From Variovorax flavidus (lineage in GTDB: Bacteria > Pseudomonadota > Gammaproteobacteria > Burkholderiales > Burkholderiaceae_C), in assembly GCF_030317145.1 (NCBI RefSeq), contig NZ_JASZYE010000006.1, positions 62,001 to 126,000 of the forward strand: a stretch of 64,000 bases of DNA, in the 5' to 3' direction. Positions 1 to 8,411 of the stretch are shown one piece after another. The position numbers and the translations under genes were made by a program. Position 1 is the first letter of the stretch. Every line of letters starts with the position of its first letter. Below the pieces are notes generated by a model. It saw only the letters and a list, made by a program, of their open reading frames with translations. It was not told where the DNA came from and searched no databases.

Positions 1-2681
1 ACGTCGTGCCTGAACTGCAGCGCGTCGCCGGCATCGGCCAGGCGCAGCTGTTCGGCACCGAGCGCTCCATGCGCATCTGGATCGACCCGGCCAAGCTGCA
101 GGGCTTCAACCTGTCGCCGGCCGACGTGAACGCGGCGATCCGGGCGCAGAACGCGCAGGTGTCCTCGGGCATCATCGGCGACCTGCCCAACGTGCCGGGC
201 CAGGCGATTGCCGCCACGGTGGTGGTCAACGGCCAGCTCACGACGGCCGAGCAGTTCGGCAACATCGTGCTGCGCGCCAACACCGACGGCTCGGCCGTGC
301 GGCTGCGCGACGTCGCGCGCATCGAGCTGGGCGGTCAGGCCTATTCGACCTCGGCGCGTCTGAACGGCGAGCCAGCCGTAGGTATCGGCGTCCAGCTCGC
401 GCCAAGCGGCAATGCGCTGGCTTCGGCCAAGGCCATCCGCGCCAAGATGGACGAGCTCTCGCGCTTCTTCCCAGAAGGCGTGAAGTGGACCATCCCCTAC
501 GACAGCTCGCGCTTCGTGAGCATCTCGATCACCGAAGTGGTCAAGACGCTGTTCGAGGCGGTGGCGCTGGTGTTCCTGGTGATGTTCCTGTTCCTGCAGA
601 ACTGGCGCTACACGATCATCCCGACCATCGTGGTGCCGATCGCGCTGCTGGGTACTTTCGCGACGCTGCTCGCGCTGGGCTTCTCGATCAACGTGCTGAC
701 GATGTTCGGCATGGTGCTGGTGATCGGTATCGTGGTGGACGATGCGATCGTGGTGGTCGAGAACGTCGAGCGCATCATGAGCGAGGAAGGTCTCTCCCCG
801 CTCGAAGCCACGCGCAAGGCGATGCGGCAGATCTCGGGCGCCATCATCGGCGTGACCGTGGTGCTGATCTCGGTGTTCGTGCCGTTGGCTTTCTTCGCGG
901 GTTCCACCGGCAACATCTATCGCCAGTTCTCGGCGGTGATGGTGGCGTCGATCGGCTTCTCGGCCTTCATGGCGCTGTCGCTCACGCCGGCGCTGTGCGC
1001 GACCTTGCTGAAGCCGGTGGAAGCCGGGCATCACCACGAGAAGAAGGGCTTCTTCGGCTGGTTCAACCGCGGTTTCTCGCGCACGGCCAAGGGCTACGAG
1101 AGCATCGTGGCGCGCATCCTGAAGCGTGCGGCGCGCTACCTCGTGATCTACGCGGCGATCATCGGCGCGGTGGTGGTGGTGTATCGCCAGCTGCCGACCT
1201 CCTTCCTTCCGCAGGAAGACCAGGGCAACATCATCATCAACGTGCAACTGCCGCCGGGTGCGACGCAGGAACGCATGCTGTCGGTGATCAAGGATGTCGA
1301 GGGCTACATCCTCAAGCAGCCTGAAGTGCAGAGCATGGTCGGCGTGCTGGGCTTCAGCTTCTCGGGTCAGGGCCAGAACGCGGGTCTCGCCTTCGTGACG
1401 CTCAAGGACTGGGACAAGCGCCACGAGCACAGCCAGTCGGCCGATGCGCTGGCGGGGCGTGCCTTCGTTGCGCTCTCCAGCGTGCGCGATGCCTTCATCT
1501 ATCCGCTGAGCCCGCCGCCCATTCCTGAACTGGGCAACGCGAGCGGCTTCACCTTCCGCCTTCAGGACCGCGCCGGCGCGGGCCACGAGGCGCTGGTGAA
1601 CGCGCGCAACCAGTTGCTGGGCATGGCGAGCAAGAGCCCCCTGCTGACGCAAGTGCGGCCGGACGGTCTTGAAGACGCACCGCAGCTTCAGATCGACATC
1701 GACCGCGACAAGGCGAACGCGCTGGGCGTGACCTTCGATGCGATCAACACGACGCTGTCGACCGCGCTCGGCTCGACCTACGTGAACGACTTCCCCAACC
1801 GGGGTCGTCTGCAGCGGGTGGTCGTGCAGGCCGACGCGCCGGCACGGATGCAGCCGGAGGATCTGCTCAAGCTCAACGCCAGCAACAGCAAGGGCCTGCC
1901 CGTGCCGCTGTCGGCCTTTGCGACGACGCGCTGGATCACAGGCGCGCAGCAGACGGTGCGCTACAACGGCTACCCGGCGATCCGCATCTCCGGCTCGGCG
2001 GCACCGGGCTACAGCTCGGGCGCCGCGATGGCCGAGATGGAAAAGCTCGCCGCGCAGCTGCCCCCGGGCTTCGGCTACGAGTGGACCGGCCAATCGCGCG
2101 AAGAAAAACTCGCGGGCTCGCAGGCCATCATCCTGTACGGCTTCGCGATCCTGGCGGTGTTCCTGTGCCTGGCCGCGCTGTATGAGAGCTGGACGATTCC
2201 GCTGGCGGTGATTCTGGTCGTGCCGCTGGGCGTGCTGGGCGTGCTGCTGGCGACGATGTTCCGCTCGTTGGCGAACGACGTGTACTTCCAGGTGGGCCTG
2301 ATCACGATCATCGGCCTCTCGGCGAAGAACGCGATTCTGATCATCGAGTTCGCCAAGGATCTGCAGGCGCAGGGCAAGGGCGTGATCGAGTCGGCATTGG
2401 CCGCGGCGCACCTGCGGTTCCGGCCGATCGTGATGACCTCGCTCGCATTCGGCCTCGGCGTGCTGCCGCTGGTGCTGGCGACGGGCGCGGGCTCGGCGAG
2501 CCAGCGCGCGATCGGCACCGGCGTGCTGGGCGGCATGTTGACCGGTACCGCGCTTGCGGTGATTTTTGTGCCGGTGTTTTTCGTGGTCGTGCGCAGCCTG
2601 TTCAAGGGCAGCGAGCGGCAGCGCGCAGCGGACAAGCGTCATGCCCAGGCCGCTGGCATCGAGGAATCTCATGAAGAATAA
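1..2681 (+). CDS. RND multidrug efflux transporter, inner-membrane subunit (5' end missing)
   Basis: This is the C-terminal part, about 890 residues, of an AcrB/MexB-type HAE1 proton antiporter that drives drugs and solvents from periplasm and inner membrane into an outer-membrane channel. The reading frame is open to the left edge, and about 160 residues including TM1 are missing compared with the usual 1040-1050. The TM4 proton-relay pair Asp-Asp is visible in GIVVDDAIVVVEN (codons at 738-743). The porter-domain signature GLEDAPQLQIDID and the second membrane block with GLSAKNAILIIEFAKD follow. Its last codons overlap the start of the outer-membrane factor gene by 11 bases, so the two are co-expressed; the membrane fusion protein gene presumably lies upstream of the window. 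Substrate range cannot be read from sequence. Confidence 0.95.
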   Translation, partial: VVPELQRVAGIGQAQLFGTERSMRIWIDPAKLQGFNLSPADVNAAIRAQNAQVSSGIIGDLPNVPGQAIAATVVVNGQLTTAEQFGNIVLRANTDGSAVRLRDVARIELGGQAYSTSARLNGEPAVGIGVQLAPSGNALASAKAIRAKMDELSRFFPEGVKWTIPYDSSRFVSISITEVVKTLFEAVALVFLVMFLFLQNWRYTIIPTIVVPIALLGTFATLLALGFSINVLTMFGMVLVIGIVVDDAIVVVENVERIMSEEGLSPLEATRKAMRQISGAIIGVTVVLISVFVPLAFFAGSTGNIYRQFSAVMVASIGFSAFMALSLTPALCATLLKPVEAGHHHEKKGFFGWFNRGFSRTAKGYESIVARILKRAARYLVIYAAIIGAVVVVYRQLPTSFLPQEDQGNIIINVQLPPGATQERMLSVIKDVEGYILKQPEVQSMVGVLGFSFSGQGQNAGLAFVTLKDWDKRHEHSQSADALAGRAFVALSSVRDAFIYPLSPPPIPELGNASGFTFRLQDRAGAGHEALVNARNQLLGMASKSPLLTQVRPDGLEDAPQLQIDIDRDKANALGVTFDAINTTLSTALGSTYVNDFPNRGRLQRVVVQADAPARMQPEDLLKLNASNSKGLPVPLSAFATTRWITGAQQTVRYNGYPAIRISGSAAPGYSSGAAMAEMEKLAAQLPPGFGYEWTGQSREEKLAGSQAIILYGFAILAVFLCLAALYESWTIPLAVILVVPLGVLGVLLATMFRSLANDVYFQVGLITIIGLSAKNAILIIEFAKDLQAQGKGVIESALAAAHLRFRPIVMTSLAFGLGVLPLVLATGAGSASQRAIGTGVLGGMLTGTALAVIFVPVFFVVVRSLFKGSERQRAADKRHAQAAGIEESHEE

Positions 2682-4074
2682 GTTCACCCCAAGCCTCGCT
2701 GCGCTTGGCGCGGCCCTGTTGATGAGCGGCTGTTCGCTCATTCCGAAGTACGAGCGCCCGGAGGCTCCGGTGCCGGCGGTTTTCCCGAACGCGCAGCCTT
2801 CGGGTACGGCGCAGCCGTTGGCTGCCACGATTGCGTGGCAGGACTACTTCACGGACCCGCGGCTCCAAAAGCTGATCGAACTGGCACTGGCCAACAACCG
2901 TGACCTGCGGGTGGCGGTGCTCAACATCGAGCAGGCACGTGCGCAGTTCCAGATCACGCGCTCGGCCTTGTTCCCGGCGGTGGACGCGAGTGCGAGCGGC
3001 ACCCGGCAGCGGCCTTCGCTGTTGGGCACTGGCATCTCTGAAAGCTACTCGGTCGGGCTGGGCTTCACGGCGTGGGAGATCGATTTCTTCGGCCGCATCG
3101 CCAGCCTCAAGGACTCGGCGCTCGCGCAGTACCTCGCCACCGAGGAAGCGCGCAAGGCGACGCAGATCAGCCTGATCGCCTCCGTGGCCAACGGATGGCT
3201 CACGGTGCTGGGCGACGACGAGGTGCTGGAGATCACGCGCCAGACGATGGTGACGCGCGACGAGTCGCTCAAGCTCACGAAGCTGCGCTTCGACAACGGC
3301 GTCTCCTCGGAGATCGACTTCCGCTTCGCGGAATCGCAGGCCGAGACCGCCCGCGCCGCCTACGCGCAACAGCAGCGCGTGCGCATGCAGAACGAGAACG
3401 CGCTCGCGCAGCTGATCGGCGCGCCAGTGCCGCCCGAAGCGACCGCAGGCAGCAAGGAAGGGCTCAAGGTCCTGGCGCCGATGCAGGAACTGCCGGCCGG
3501 GCTGCCGTCCGACCTGCTGGGCGAGCGTCCGGACATCCGCGCCGCGGAGCAACAGCTGATCGCGGCCAATGCCGACATCGGCGCGGCGCGGGCGAACTTC
3601 TTCCCTCGCGTCACGCTGACCTCATCGATCGGCACCGCCAGCTCGGAGTTCTCGGGGCTCTTCAAGAGCGGTTCGAAGGCCTGGGCCTTTGCGCCGCAGA
3701 TCACCTTGCCGATCTTCAACGCCGGCGCCAACCAGGCCACGCTGGACTCGGCCCGCGCGGGGCGCGAGATCGCGGTGGCGCAGTACGAGAAGTCCATCCA
3801 GACGGCCTTCCGCGAGGTTGCCGACGCTCTCGCGGGCCGCGCCACCTTCGAAGAGCAGCTGCGCGCCCTCGTGGCGCAGACCAACGCGGAGGAGGTGCGC
3901 TTCAGGCTGTCCGACATGCGTTATCGCAACGGCATCGCCAGCGGGCTCGACCTGCTGGACGCCCAGCGCTCGCTGTATACGTCGCAGCTCGCGACGGCGC
4001 AGACGCGTCAGTCGATGCTGCAGAACCAGGTGACGTTGTACAAGACGCTGGGCGGCGGTTGGGCCACGCACTGA
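2671..4074 (+). CDS. Efflux outer-membrane factor lipoprotein (OprM/NodT family)
   Basis: A 467-residue TolC-like channel lipoprotein that completes the tripartite pump with the RND gene before it. The ATG at 2671 is chosen because it gives a lipoprotein signal with lipobox LLMSGC (Cys21) and overlaps the RND stop codon by 11 bases. Two outer-membrane efflux repeats follow, with the typical GERPDIRAAEQQLIAANADI segment between them and a C-terminal helix rich in Leu/Gln. Length matches the OprM/AdeK family. It traps the outer end of the pump in the outer membrane with a periplasmic alpha-barrel. Confidence 0.94.
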   Translation: MKNKFTPSLAALGAALLMSGCSLIPKYERPEAPVPAVFPNAQPSGTAQPLAATIAWQDYFTDPRLQKLIELALANNRDLRVAVLNIEQARAQFQITRSALFPAVDASASGTRQRPSLLGTGISESYSVGLGFTAWEIDFFGRIASLKDSALAQYLATEEARKATQISLIASVANGWLTVLGDDEVLEITRQTMVTRDESLKLTKLRFDNGVSSEIDFRFAESQAETARAAYAQQQRVRMQNENALAQLIGAPVPPEATAGSKEGLKVLAPMQELPAGLPSDLLGERPDIRAAEQQLIAANADIGAARANFFPRVTLTSSIGTASSEFSGLFKSGSKAWAFAPQITLPIFNAGANQATLDSARAGREIAVAQYEKSIQTAFREVADALAGRATFEEQLRALVAQTNAEEVRFRLSDMRYRNGIASGLDLLDAQRSLYTSQLATAQTRQSMLQNQVTLYKTLGGGWATH

Positions 4075-4154
4075 GGCGTGAAAGAGGGGCGCGCAGGCGC
4101 CTCTCTATAATCGCCCGCTGATCCGAGAAAAAAGCCCCCGATACCGAGGACGCA

Positions 4155-4799
4155 ATGAGCGCAGAACCGCACTACCAGGCGACAGAAGAAGCCCACACCG
4201 GCCCGATCAAGAACCCGAAGCAACTGCTGCTGGCGGTATTTTTCTCCTTCATTGCGCCCATCCTGATCATTGCCGGCCTCGTGTCGTACGTGGTCTCCGG
4301 CACCCATCCCTCGGGTTCGGCCGAGGGTGACAGCATGTCGCTCTACGGCGTTTCGAAGGAAACGCGGGATCGCGAGATCGCGGAACGCCTGAAGAAGGTG
4401 GGCTCGATCGAGATCCGCGATGCCAACCGTCCCCTCGCCACCGGCGAAACCGTGTTCAAGGCCCAGTGCGTAGCTTGCCACGGCAGCCCCGGCATTCCCG
4501 GTGCACCGCACCTGAGCGATGCAGCGGCCTGGGGCCCTCGCATCGGCCAGGGTTTTGCGACGCTGCTGGAGCATGCGCTCAAGGGCAAGGGCGCGATGCC
4601 TCCGCAAGGCGGCGGCGACTTCGAAGACCTCGAAATCGGCCGTGCCGTGGTCTACATGGCCAATGCTGGCGGCGCCAAGTTCCCGGTGCCCGATCGTCCG
4701 GCAGCGGGCGACACAGCCGCGGCAGCACCTGCCGCCGATGCAGCACCTGCGGCCGCCGCAGCCGCGCCGGCGCCTGCCGCAGAGGCAGCCGCCAAGTAA
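4155..4799 (+). CDS. Membrane-anchored cytochrome c5 family protein
   Basis: A 214-residue c-type cytochrome. Residues 24-47 form one membrane anchor (LLLAVFFSFIAPILIIAGLV), so the heme domain faces the periplasm. The single heme motif CVACH is at residues 105-109, and a Met in GKGAMPPQGG near residue 153 is the likely distal ligand. The C-terminus is a long Ala/Pro tail of about 45 residues that looks unstructured. Such proteins pass electrons between the bc1 complex and terminal oxidases in Burkholderiales; that role is inferred from family. It stands alone, followed by its own terminator. Confidence 0.9.
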   Translation: MSAEPHYQATEEAHTGPIKNPKQLLLAVFFSFIAPILIIAGLVSYVVSGTHPSGSAEGDSMSLYGVSKETRDREIAERLKKVGSIEIRDANRPLATGETVFKAQCVACHGSPGIPGAPHLSDAAAWGPRIGQGFATLLEHALKGKGAMPPQGGGDFEDLEIGRAVVYMANAGGAKFPVPDRPAAGDTAAAAPAADAAPAAAAAAPAPAAEAAAK

Positions 4800-4823
4800 G
4801 AAGGCTCGCCTTCCTCACAAGAC

Positions 4824-4850
4824 AAAGCCCGCATCCTGCGGGCTTTTCCT
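4824..4850 (+). terminator. Rho-independent terminator after the cytochrome c5 gene
   Basis: The arms AAAGCCCGCA and TGCGGGCTTT form a 10-bp perfect stem with a 3-base loop, followed by a T-rich stretch (TTTTCCTTTTC). It lies 25 bases after the cytochrome stop codon. It also lies between this gene and the convergent downstream gene on the minus strand. Confidence 0.9.
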
Positions 4851-4869
4851 TTTCTCATTGGGCCGCTCT

Positions 4870-5415
4870 TCAGTGCGGCGCGGAGGGCTTGGAGGGCTGG
4901 ATGGCGGCCGGGCTCATCACATGCCCGAAGCGTGCGGGCAGATCTGCGACACGGACGTCTTCCGGCACCCAGCGCCCCTGCTCCACAGCCTCGGCGGCCA
5001 AGCCCGTGTCCTGCGTGTGGATCAGGCCCAGCCCGATCGGCGCGACCAGATAGAGCTTGCCCTCCTCGTCGAGCAGGCAGGCCGAGGGCTCGACCTGCAG
5101 GCCCGAATGGGACTTGACCGAGAAATCCTCGCCGAGCCGCCAGATCCAGGGGGCGGCTTCGAGTTCGACATACACGCGCTGTGGACCGTTCTGGAAGAAC
5201 CACTGCCCCCGCTCGTCGTGTTCGTAGTTGCGCTGGATGAAATCGATCAGCTTTTCATGCTGCAGCATCGAGCCCTTGGCGACGGGAAACGGCCCGGTGG
5301 CTTGGGTACGGTCGTCGCGCAGGTACCAGTTGCCGCGCGCGTCGAGCCCGAGCCAGCCGTAGCAATGCGGAACATTCGGCCACTTGGCCAACGCCTGCTT
5401 GACGATGTCATCCAT
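4870..5415 (-). CDS. Conserved hypothetical protein of Burkholderiales (about 180 aa)
   Basis: A 181-residue soluble protein starting MDDIVKQALAKWPNVP, without signal peptide or membrane segment. It is rich in Trp and charged residues (WPNVPHCYGWLGLDARGNWYLRDD). I recognise the type as a conserved protein of unknown function common in Comamonadaceae but cannot assign a reaction. Context gives little: it faces the cytochrome gene across a terminator and is followed, across a short intergenic repeat, by the YheT-type hydrolase on the same strand. Confidence 0.75.
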   Translation of the reverse strand: MDDIVKQALAKWPNVPHCYGWLGLDARGNWYLRDDRTQATGPFPVAKGSMLQHEKLIDFIQRNYEHDERGQWFFQNGPQRVYVELEAAPWIWRLGEDFSVKSHSGLQVEPSACLLDEEGKLYLVAPIGLGLIHTQDTGLAAEAVEQGRWVPEDVRVADLPARFGHVMSPAAIQPSKPSAPH

Positions 5416-5430
5416 AAGGCTATTTTGCTC

Positions 5431-5459
5431 CCCCGGCGGAGCCGGTTCCGCGGTGTTTC
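5431..5459. repeat. Short intergenic repeat, copy 1
   Basis: A GC-rich intergenic element containing the small hairpin CCGGC-GGA-GCCGG. Its sequence GCCGGTTCCGCGGTGTTTC is found again in inverse orientation at 19834-19860. It sits between the hypothetical gene and the YheT hydrolase gene. It resembles the REP-like elements scattered between genes in this bacterial group. Confidence 0.6.
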
Positions 5460-5470
5460 GGATGAACCGG

Positions 5471-6448
5471 TCAGCGGCCGGCCAACCAGTCGACCACGCG
5501 CTCGGGCATGCCGCGGACGTGGCCGGGCGGCAGGCCGAGCGGAAATCCTACGTGGCCGCCGTGCGCAGGCTGCCATAGCGTGACGTAGCTTCCGACCTCG
5601 CCGGCGCGCGGCAGGCTGCTGGCCGGCACGAAGGGATCGTTGGCGGCGTTCACCACCAGCGCGGGGACGCGGATGGCGTGCAGGTGCGGCTTGGCCGAGC
5701 CCCGCGCCCAGTAGTCGTCCGTGTCGCGAAAGCCGTGCAGCGGCGCAGTGAAGACGTTGTCGAAGTCGTACAGGTTCCGGGCCGCCATGAGCGTGTCGCG
5801 GTCGAAGAGCCCCGGATGCTGCGCCAGCTTCGCCAGCGCCTTGGGCTTCATGGTCGACAGGAACATGCGCGTGTAGACCAGCCGGTTGAAACCCCGTCCG
5901 ATGGCTGCGCCTCCCGCTGCGAGATCGAGGGGTGCCGAAATCGACGCGACGGCGCTGACCAGCTTCGACGCCTCGCCGCCCGCCTCTTCCGTCCAGCGCA
6001 TCAACGCGTTGCCGCCGAGCGAAACGCCAGCCGCCAGCATCGAGCCGCCGCCGTTCTGGTCCTGCCGCGCGCGCAGCCGGTCGAGGATCCAGCCGATCTC
6101 CTCGAAATCGCCCGAGTGATAGGCGCGCGGCGCGAGGTTCAGCTCGCCGCTGCAGCCGCGGAAATGCGGGACGGCGTAATCCCAGCCCCGCTCCATCGCA
6201 AAGGCGGCAAAGGCCTCGGCATAGTGGCTGCGCGACGAGCCTTCGAGGCCGTGGAACAGCACCAGCAGCGGCCTCGGCCGCGGCGCGGCGGCTTCGAGAA
6301 AATCGACGTCGATGAAATCACCGTCCGGCGTGGTCCACCGCTCGCGCCGGTAGCCGGGCAAAGGCGCGTGGACACGCCGCGCGTACAGCGCGGGCCAGAT
6401 GGTCTGCAGGTTGCCTCCAGGCAACCAGCGGGGCGCAACGTAGTCCAT
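5471..6448 (-). CDS. yheT: Alpha/beta hydrolase, YheT family
   Basis: A 325-residue cytoplasmic alpha/beta hydrolase of the YheT/ABHD1-3 type. The N-terminal signature FxxPRWLPGGNLQT-like segment (APRWLPGGNLQTIWPAL) is typical of the family. The nucleophile elbow is GVSLGGN with Ser143, an acid candidate lies in NAANDPFVP, and the C-terminal HGGHVGF supplies the His. HGLEG near residue 68 is the oxyanion segment. The ATG at 6448 overlaps the stop of the preceding gene (TGATG), which decides the start over a TTG one codon upstream. The natural substrate is not known; esterase or lipase-like activity is inferred. Confidence 0.9.
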   Translation of the reverse strand: MDYVAPRWLPGGNLQTIWPALYARRVHAPLPGYRRERWTTPDGDFIDVDFLEAAAPRPRPLLVLFHGLEGSSRSHYAEAFAAFAMERGWDYAVPHFRGCSGELNLAPRAYHSGDFEEIGWILDRLRARQDQNGGGSMLAAGVSLGGNALMRWTEEAGGEASKLVSAVASISAPLDLAAGGAAIGRGFNRLVYTRMFLSTMKPKALAKLAQHPGLFDRDTLMAARNLYDFDNVFTAPLHGFRDTDDYWARGSAKPHLHAIRVPALVVNAANDPFVPASSLPRAGEVGSYVTLWQPAHGGHVGFPLGLPPGHVRGMPERVVDWLAGR

Positions 6449-6900
6449 CAATGAATCGTCTGGGGTGCATCGCCCGTGTCCCCGGGTTCCTGGGCACTGC
6501 CCGGACTGGCATGGTGGGCGACCATCCGCCAGCCTTGCGGGGTCTTGTGATAGACGTTGGTGGCCAGCACGAAGGCGTGGCGCGGGCCTTCGGCCGTCAG
6601 CACCTCGATGCGCTCCAGCACGTTGTGTACGGCGCTCGCGAGCGATTCGACCTTGCGCACGCGCGCCGGCGTCGCATGGATGGCGCCATTGCTGAACATG
6701 TGCTCGAACGCCGCGCGGATCGCATCGGCGCCCACGAGGCGCGGACCACCGGGGTGGACGCAGAAGATCTCCTCCTCGTCGGCCCAGCAGTCCATCAGCG
6801 AATCGACGTCACCGCGTTGCAAGGCCTCGTAGAAAGCCGCTTCGATGTCGTCGGCGGTGCCGCCGACGGTGGCGGCGCGGAGTTTGGTCTTGGTGGACAT
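6448..6900 (-). CDS. NTF2-fold (SnoaL-like/DUF4440) protein
   Basis: A 150-residue soluble protein with the cone-shaped NTF2/SnoaL pattern: an N-terminal helix (DDIEAAFYEALQRGDVDSLM), then WADEEEIFCVHPGGPRLVGADAIR, and strands ending in HKTPQGWRMVAHHAS. Such proteins bind small ligands or protect cells in poorly defined ways. The start at 6900 is the first Met at the domain boundary; an ATG 11 codons upstream is possible. It is translationally coupled to the YheT hydrolase downstream. Confidence 0.8.
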   Translation of the reverse strand: MSTKTKLRAATVGGTADDIEAAFYEALQRGDVDSLMDCWADEEEIFCVHPGGPRLVGADAIRAAFEHMFSNGAIHATPARVRKVESLASAVHNVLERIEVLTAEGPRHAFVLATNVYHKTPQGWRMVAHHASPGSAQEPGDTGDAPQTIH

Positions 6901-6977
6901 GGGTCGTGCGGTCGGGAAGCGCCGATTTTGCATCGGGCGGAAAGATCCGAGGTGACGCGGCGTAGCGCCGTTTCGCA

Positions 6978-7751
6978 TCATGAAGGCGGCAAGGAAGGCG
7001 CCACCCAGCCTTGCACGACGGCGCGCAGTTCGCCCTGCGCCGCCTGCCAGACCAGCTCGGGCGCGGCCACGTGCACGCCGGGCGGCGCAATGCGCAATGC
7101 GACGTCGACCAGCTCGGCCACCTTGGACGCACGCACCGGCTGCTCGCTGGCCGGCACCATGAACCGGGTGATGGAGAGCATCCACGCGGCAAGTCGCTCA
7201 GCCGGGTTGGCAAAACGCTCCTTTGCCGGCTTCTGCGCCGAACGCACGAGGATCACGCGGTCGAAGCCGAGCGCCACCACGGCCTGCTCGTCGAGACTGG
7301 CGAGGCCGCGCTTCAGTGCTTCCGGCAAGCGCCCTTGCGCATGCGGCTGCACGACGGCCAGCGTCCGCACGCCACAGGCACGGAGCCAGACGGCGAGCGC
7401 GGGCAGTTGCGCGGGCTCCGGCGTCCACAGCGCGCGTTCACGGTCGTAATAGAGACGCGGCGGCTCGAACAGGACCAGCGCGGTATCGGCCTTCAACAAT
7501 GGCCATTGCGCGATCGGGGTGTTCGGCGTCAGCACGGTTTCGACGCCCGGCAGGCCGTCGCGGATCGGCTCGCGCGCCAAAACGTGGGTGTGGTCGAAGC
7601 GATGCCTGCCGGCGAGGCGCCGCACCAGCTCATGGCCCAGCGCACCCGTGGCGCCTGCGATCAGCAGCGTGCCCGCCGGATCGCCGGGCGCAAGGTTGGG
7701 CGCGGGCCGGCGGTTCGCGGCCTGCAGCACTTGAAGAGGGTCGACCGCCAT
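6978..7751 (-). CDS. NAD(P)-binding Rossmann-fold protein (NmrA/atypical SDR-like)
   Basis: A 257-residue protein with a clear dinucleotide-binding glycine motif, LIAGATGALGHELVRRL, at residues 29-45. The rest fits an atypical short-chain dehydrogenase of the YwnB/NmrA kind: a parallel beta-alpha pattern but no recognisable Tyr-x3-Lys active site. Such proteins often act in quinone-redox sensing or as chaperone-like binders. Its stop is 77 bases before the NTF2-like gene, so all three minus-strand genes may be one transcript. Confidence 0.75.
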   Translation of the reverse strand: MAVDPLQVLQAANRRPAPNLAPGDPAGTLLIAGATGALGHELVRRLAGRHRFDHTHVLAREPIRDGLPGVETVLTPNTPIAQWPLLKADTALVLFEPPRLYYDRERALWTPEPAQLPALAVWLRACGVRTLAVVQPHAQGRLPEALKRGLASLDEQAVVALGFDRVILVRSAQKPAKERFANPAERLAAWMLSITRFMVPASEQPVRASKVAELVDVALRIAPPGVHVAAPELVWQAAQGELRAVVQGWVAPSLPPS

Positions 7752-7796
7752 CCATCTATGCTACCTTCGCGAACTTCGCAACAAGGGAGCACCCTC

Positions 7797-8393
7797 ATGG
7801 TGAAACGCTGGCTACTCATCATCCTCGCAGCGCTGACGCTGGCGGGTTGCGGCTACAACGATTTCCAGCGCCTCGACGAGGCGAGCAAGTCGGCCTGGAG
7901 CGAAGTCCTCAACCAATACCAGCGCCGCGCGGACCTGGTTCCGAACATCGTCGCCACGGTCAAGGGCGAGGCCAATTTCGAGCAGGAAACGCTCACCCGA
8001 GTGATCGAGGCGCGCGCCAAGGCCACCTCGATCCAGGTGACGCCCGAGACGCTCAACAACCCCGAGGCCTTCAACAAGTTCCAGCAGGCACAGGGTGAAC
8101 TCACGGGCGCGCTGTCGCGCCTGATGGTCGTGGCGGAGCAGTACCCCAACCTCAAGGCCAACCAGGCGTTCCGCGATCTGCGCGTGACGCTGGAAGGCAC
8201 CGAGAACCGGATCACGGTGGCGCGCAACCGCTTCATCCAGACGGTCCAGGAATACAACGTGCTCGCGCGCAGCTTCCCGACCAACCTGACGGCCAAGGTG
8301 TTCAGCTACGAACCGAAGCCCACCTTCACGGTGCAGAACGAAGCCCAGATCTCGACGCCGCCGACGGTCGATTTCAGCGCGCCGAAGAAGTAG
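7797..8393 (+). CDS. lemA: LemA family lipoprotein
   Basis: A 198-residue LemA protein, anchored as a lipoprotein through lipobox LTLAGC (Cys18). The family signature is present: NQYQRRADLVPNIVATVKG, a long helical hairpin, and the C-terminal ARSFPTNLTAKVFSY segment. The ATG at 7797 follows a good ribosome site (AAGGGAG). LemA is a four-helix membrane-associated protein of poorly known function, nearly always next to TPM-domain genes as here, suggesting a joint role in envelope maintenance. Confidence 0.93.
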   Translation: MVKRWLLIILAALTLAGCGYNDFQRLDEASKSAWSEVLNQYQRRADLVPNIVATVKGEANFEQETLTRVIEARAKATSIQVTPETLNNPEAFNKFQQAQGELTGALSRLMVVAEQYPNLKANQAFRDLRVTLEGTENRITVARNRFIQTVQEYNVLARSFPTNLTAKVFSYEPKPTFTVQNEAQISTPPTVDFSAPKK

Positions 8394-8411
8394 GCGCAGC
8401 AGCGATCCACC

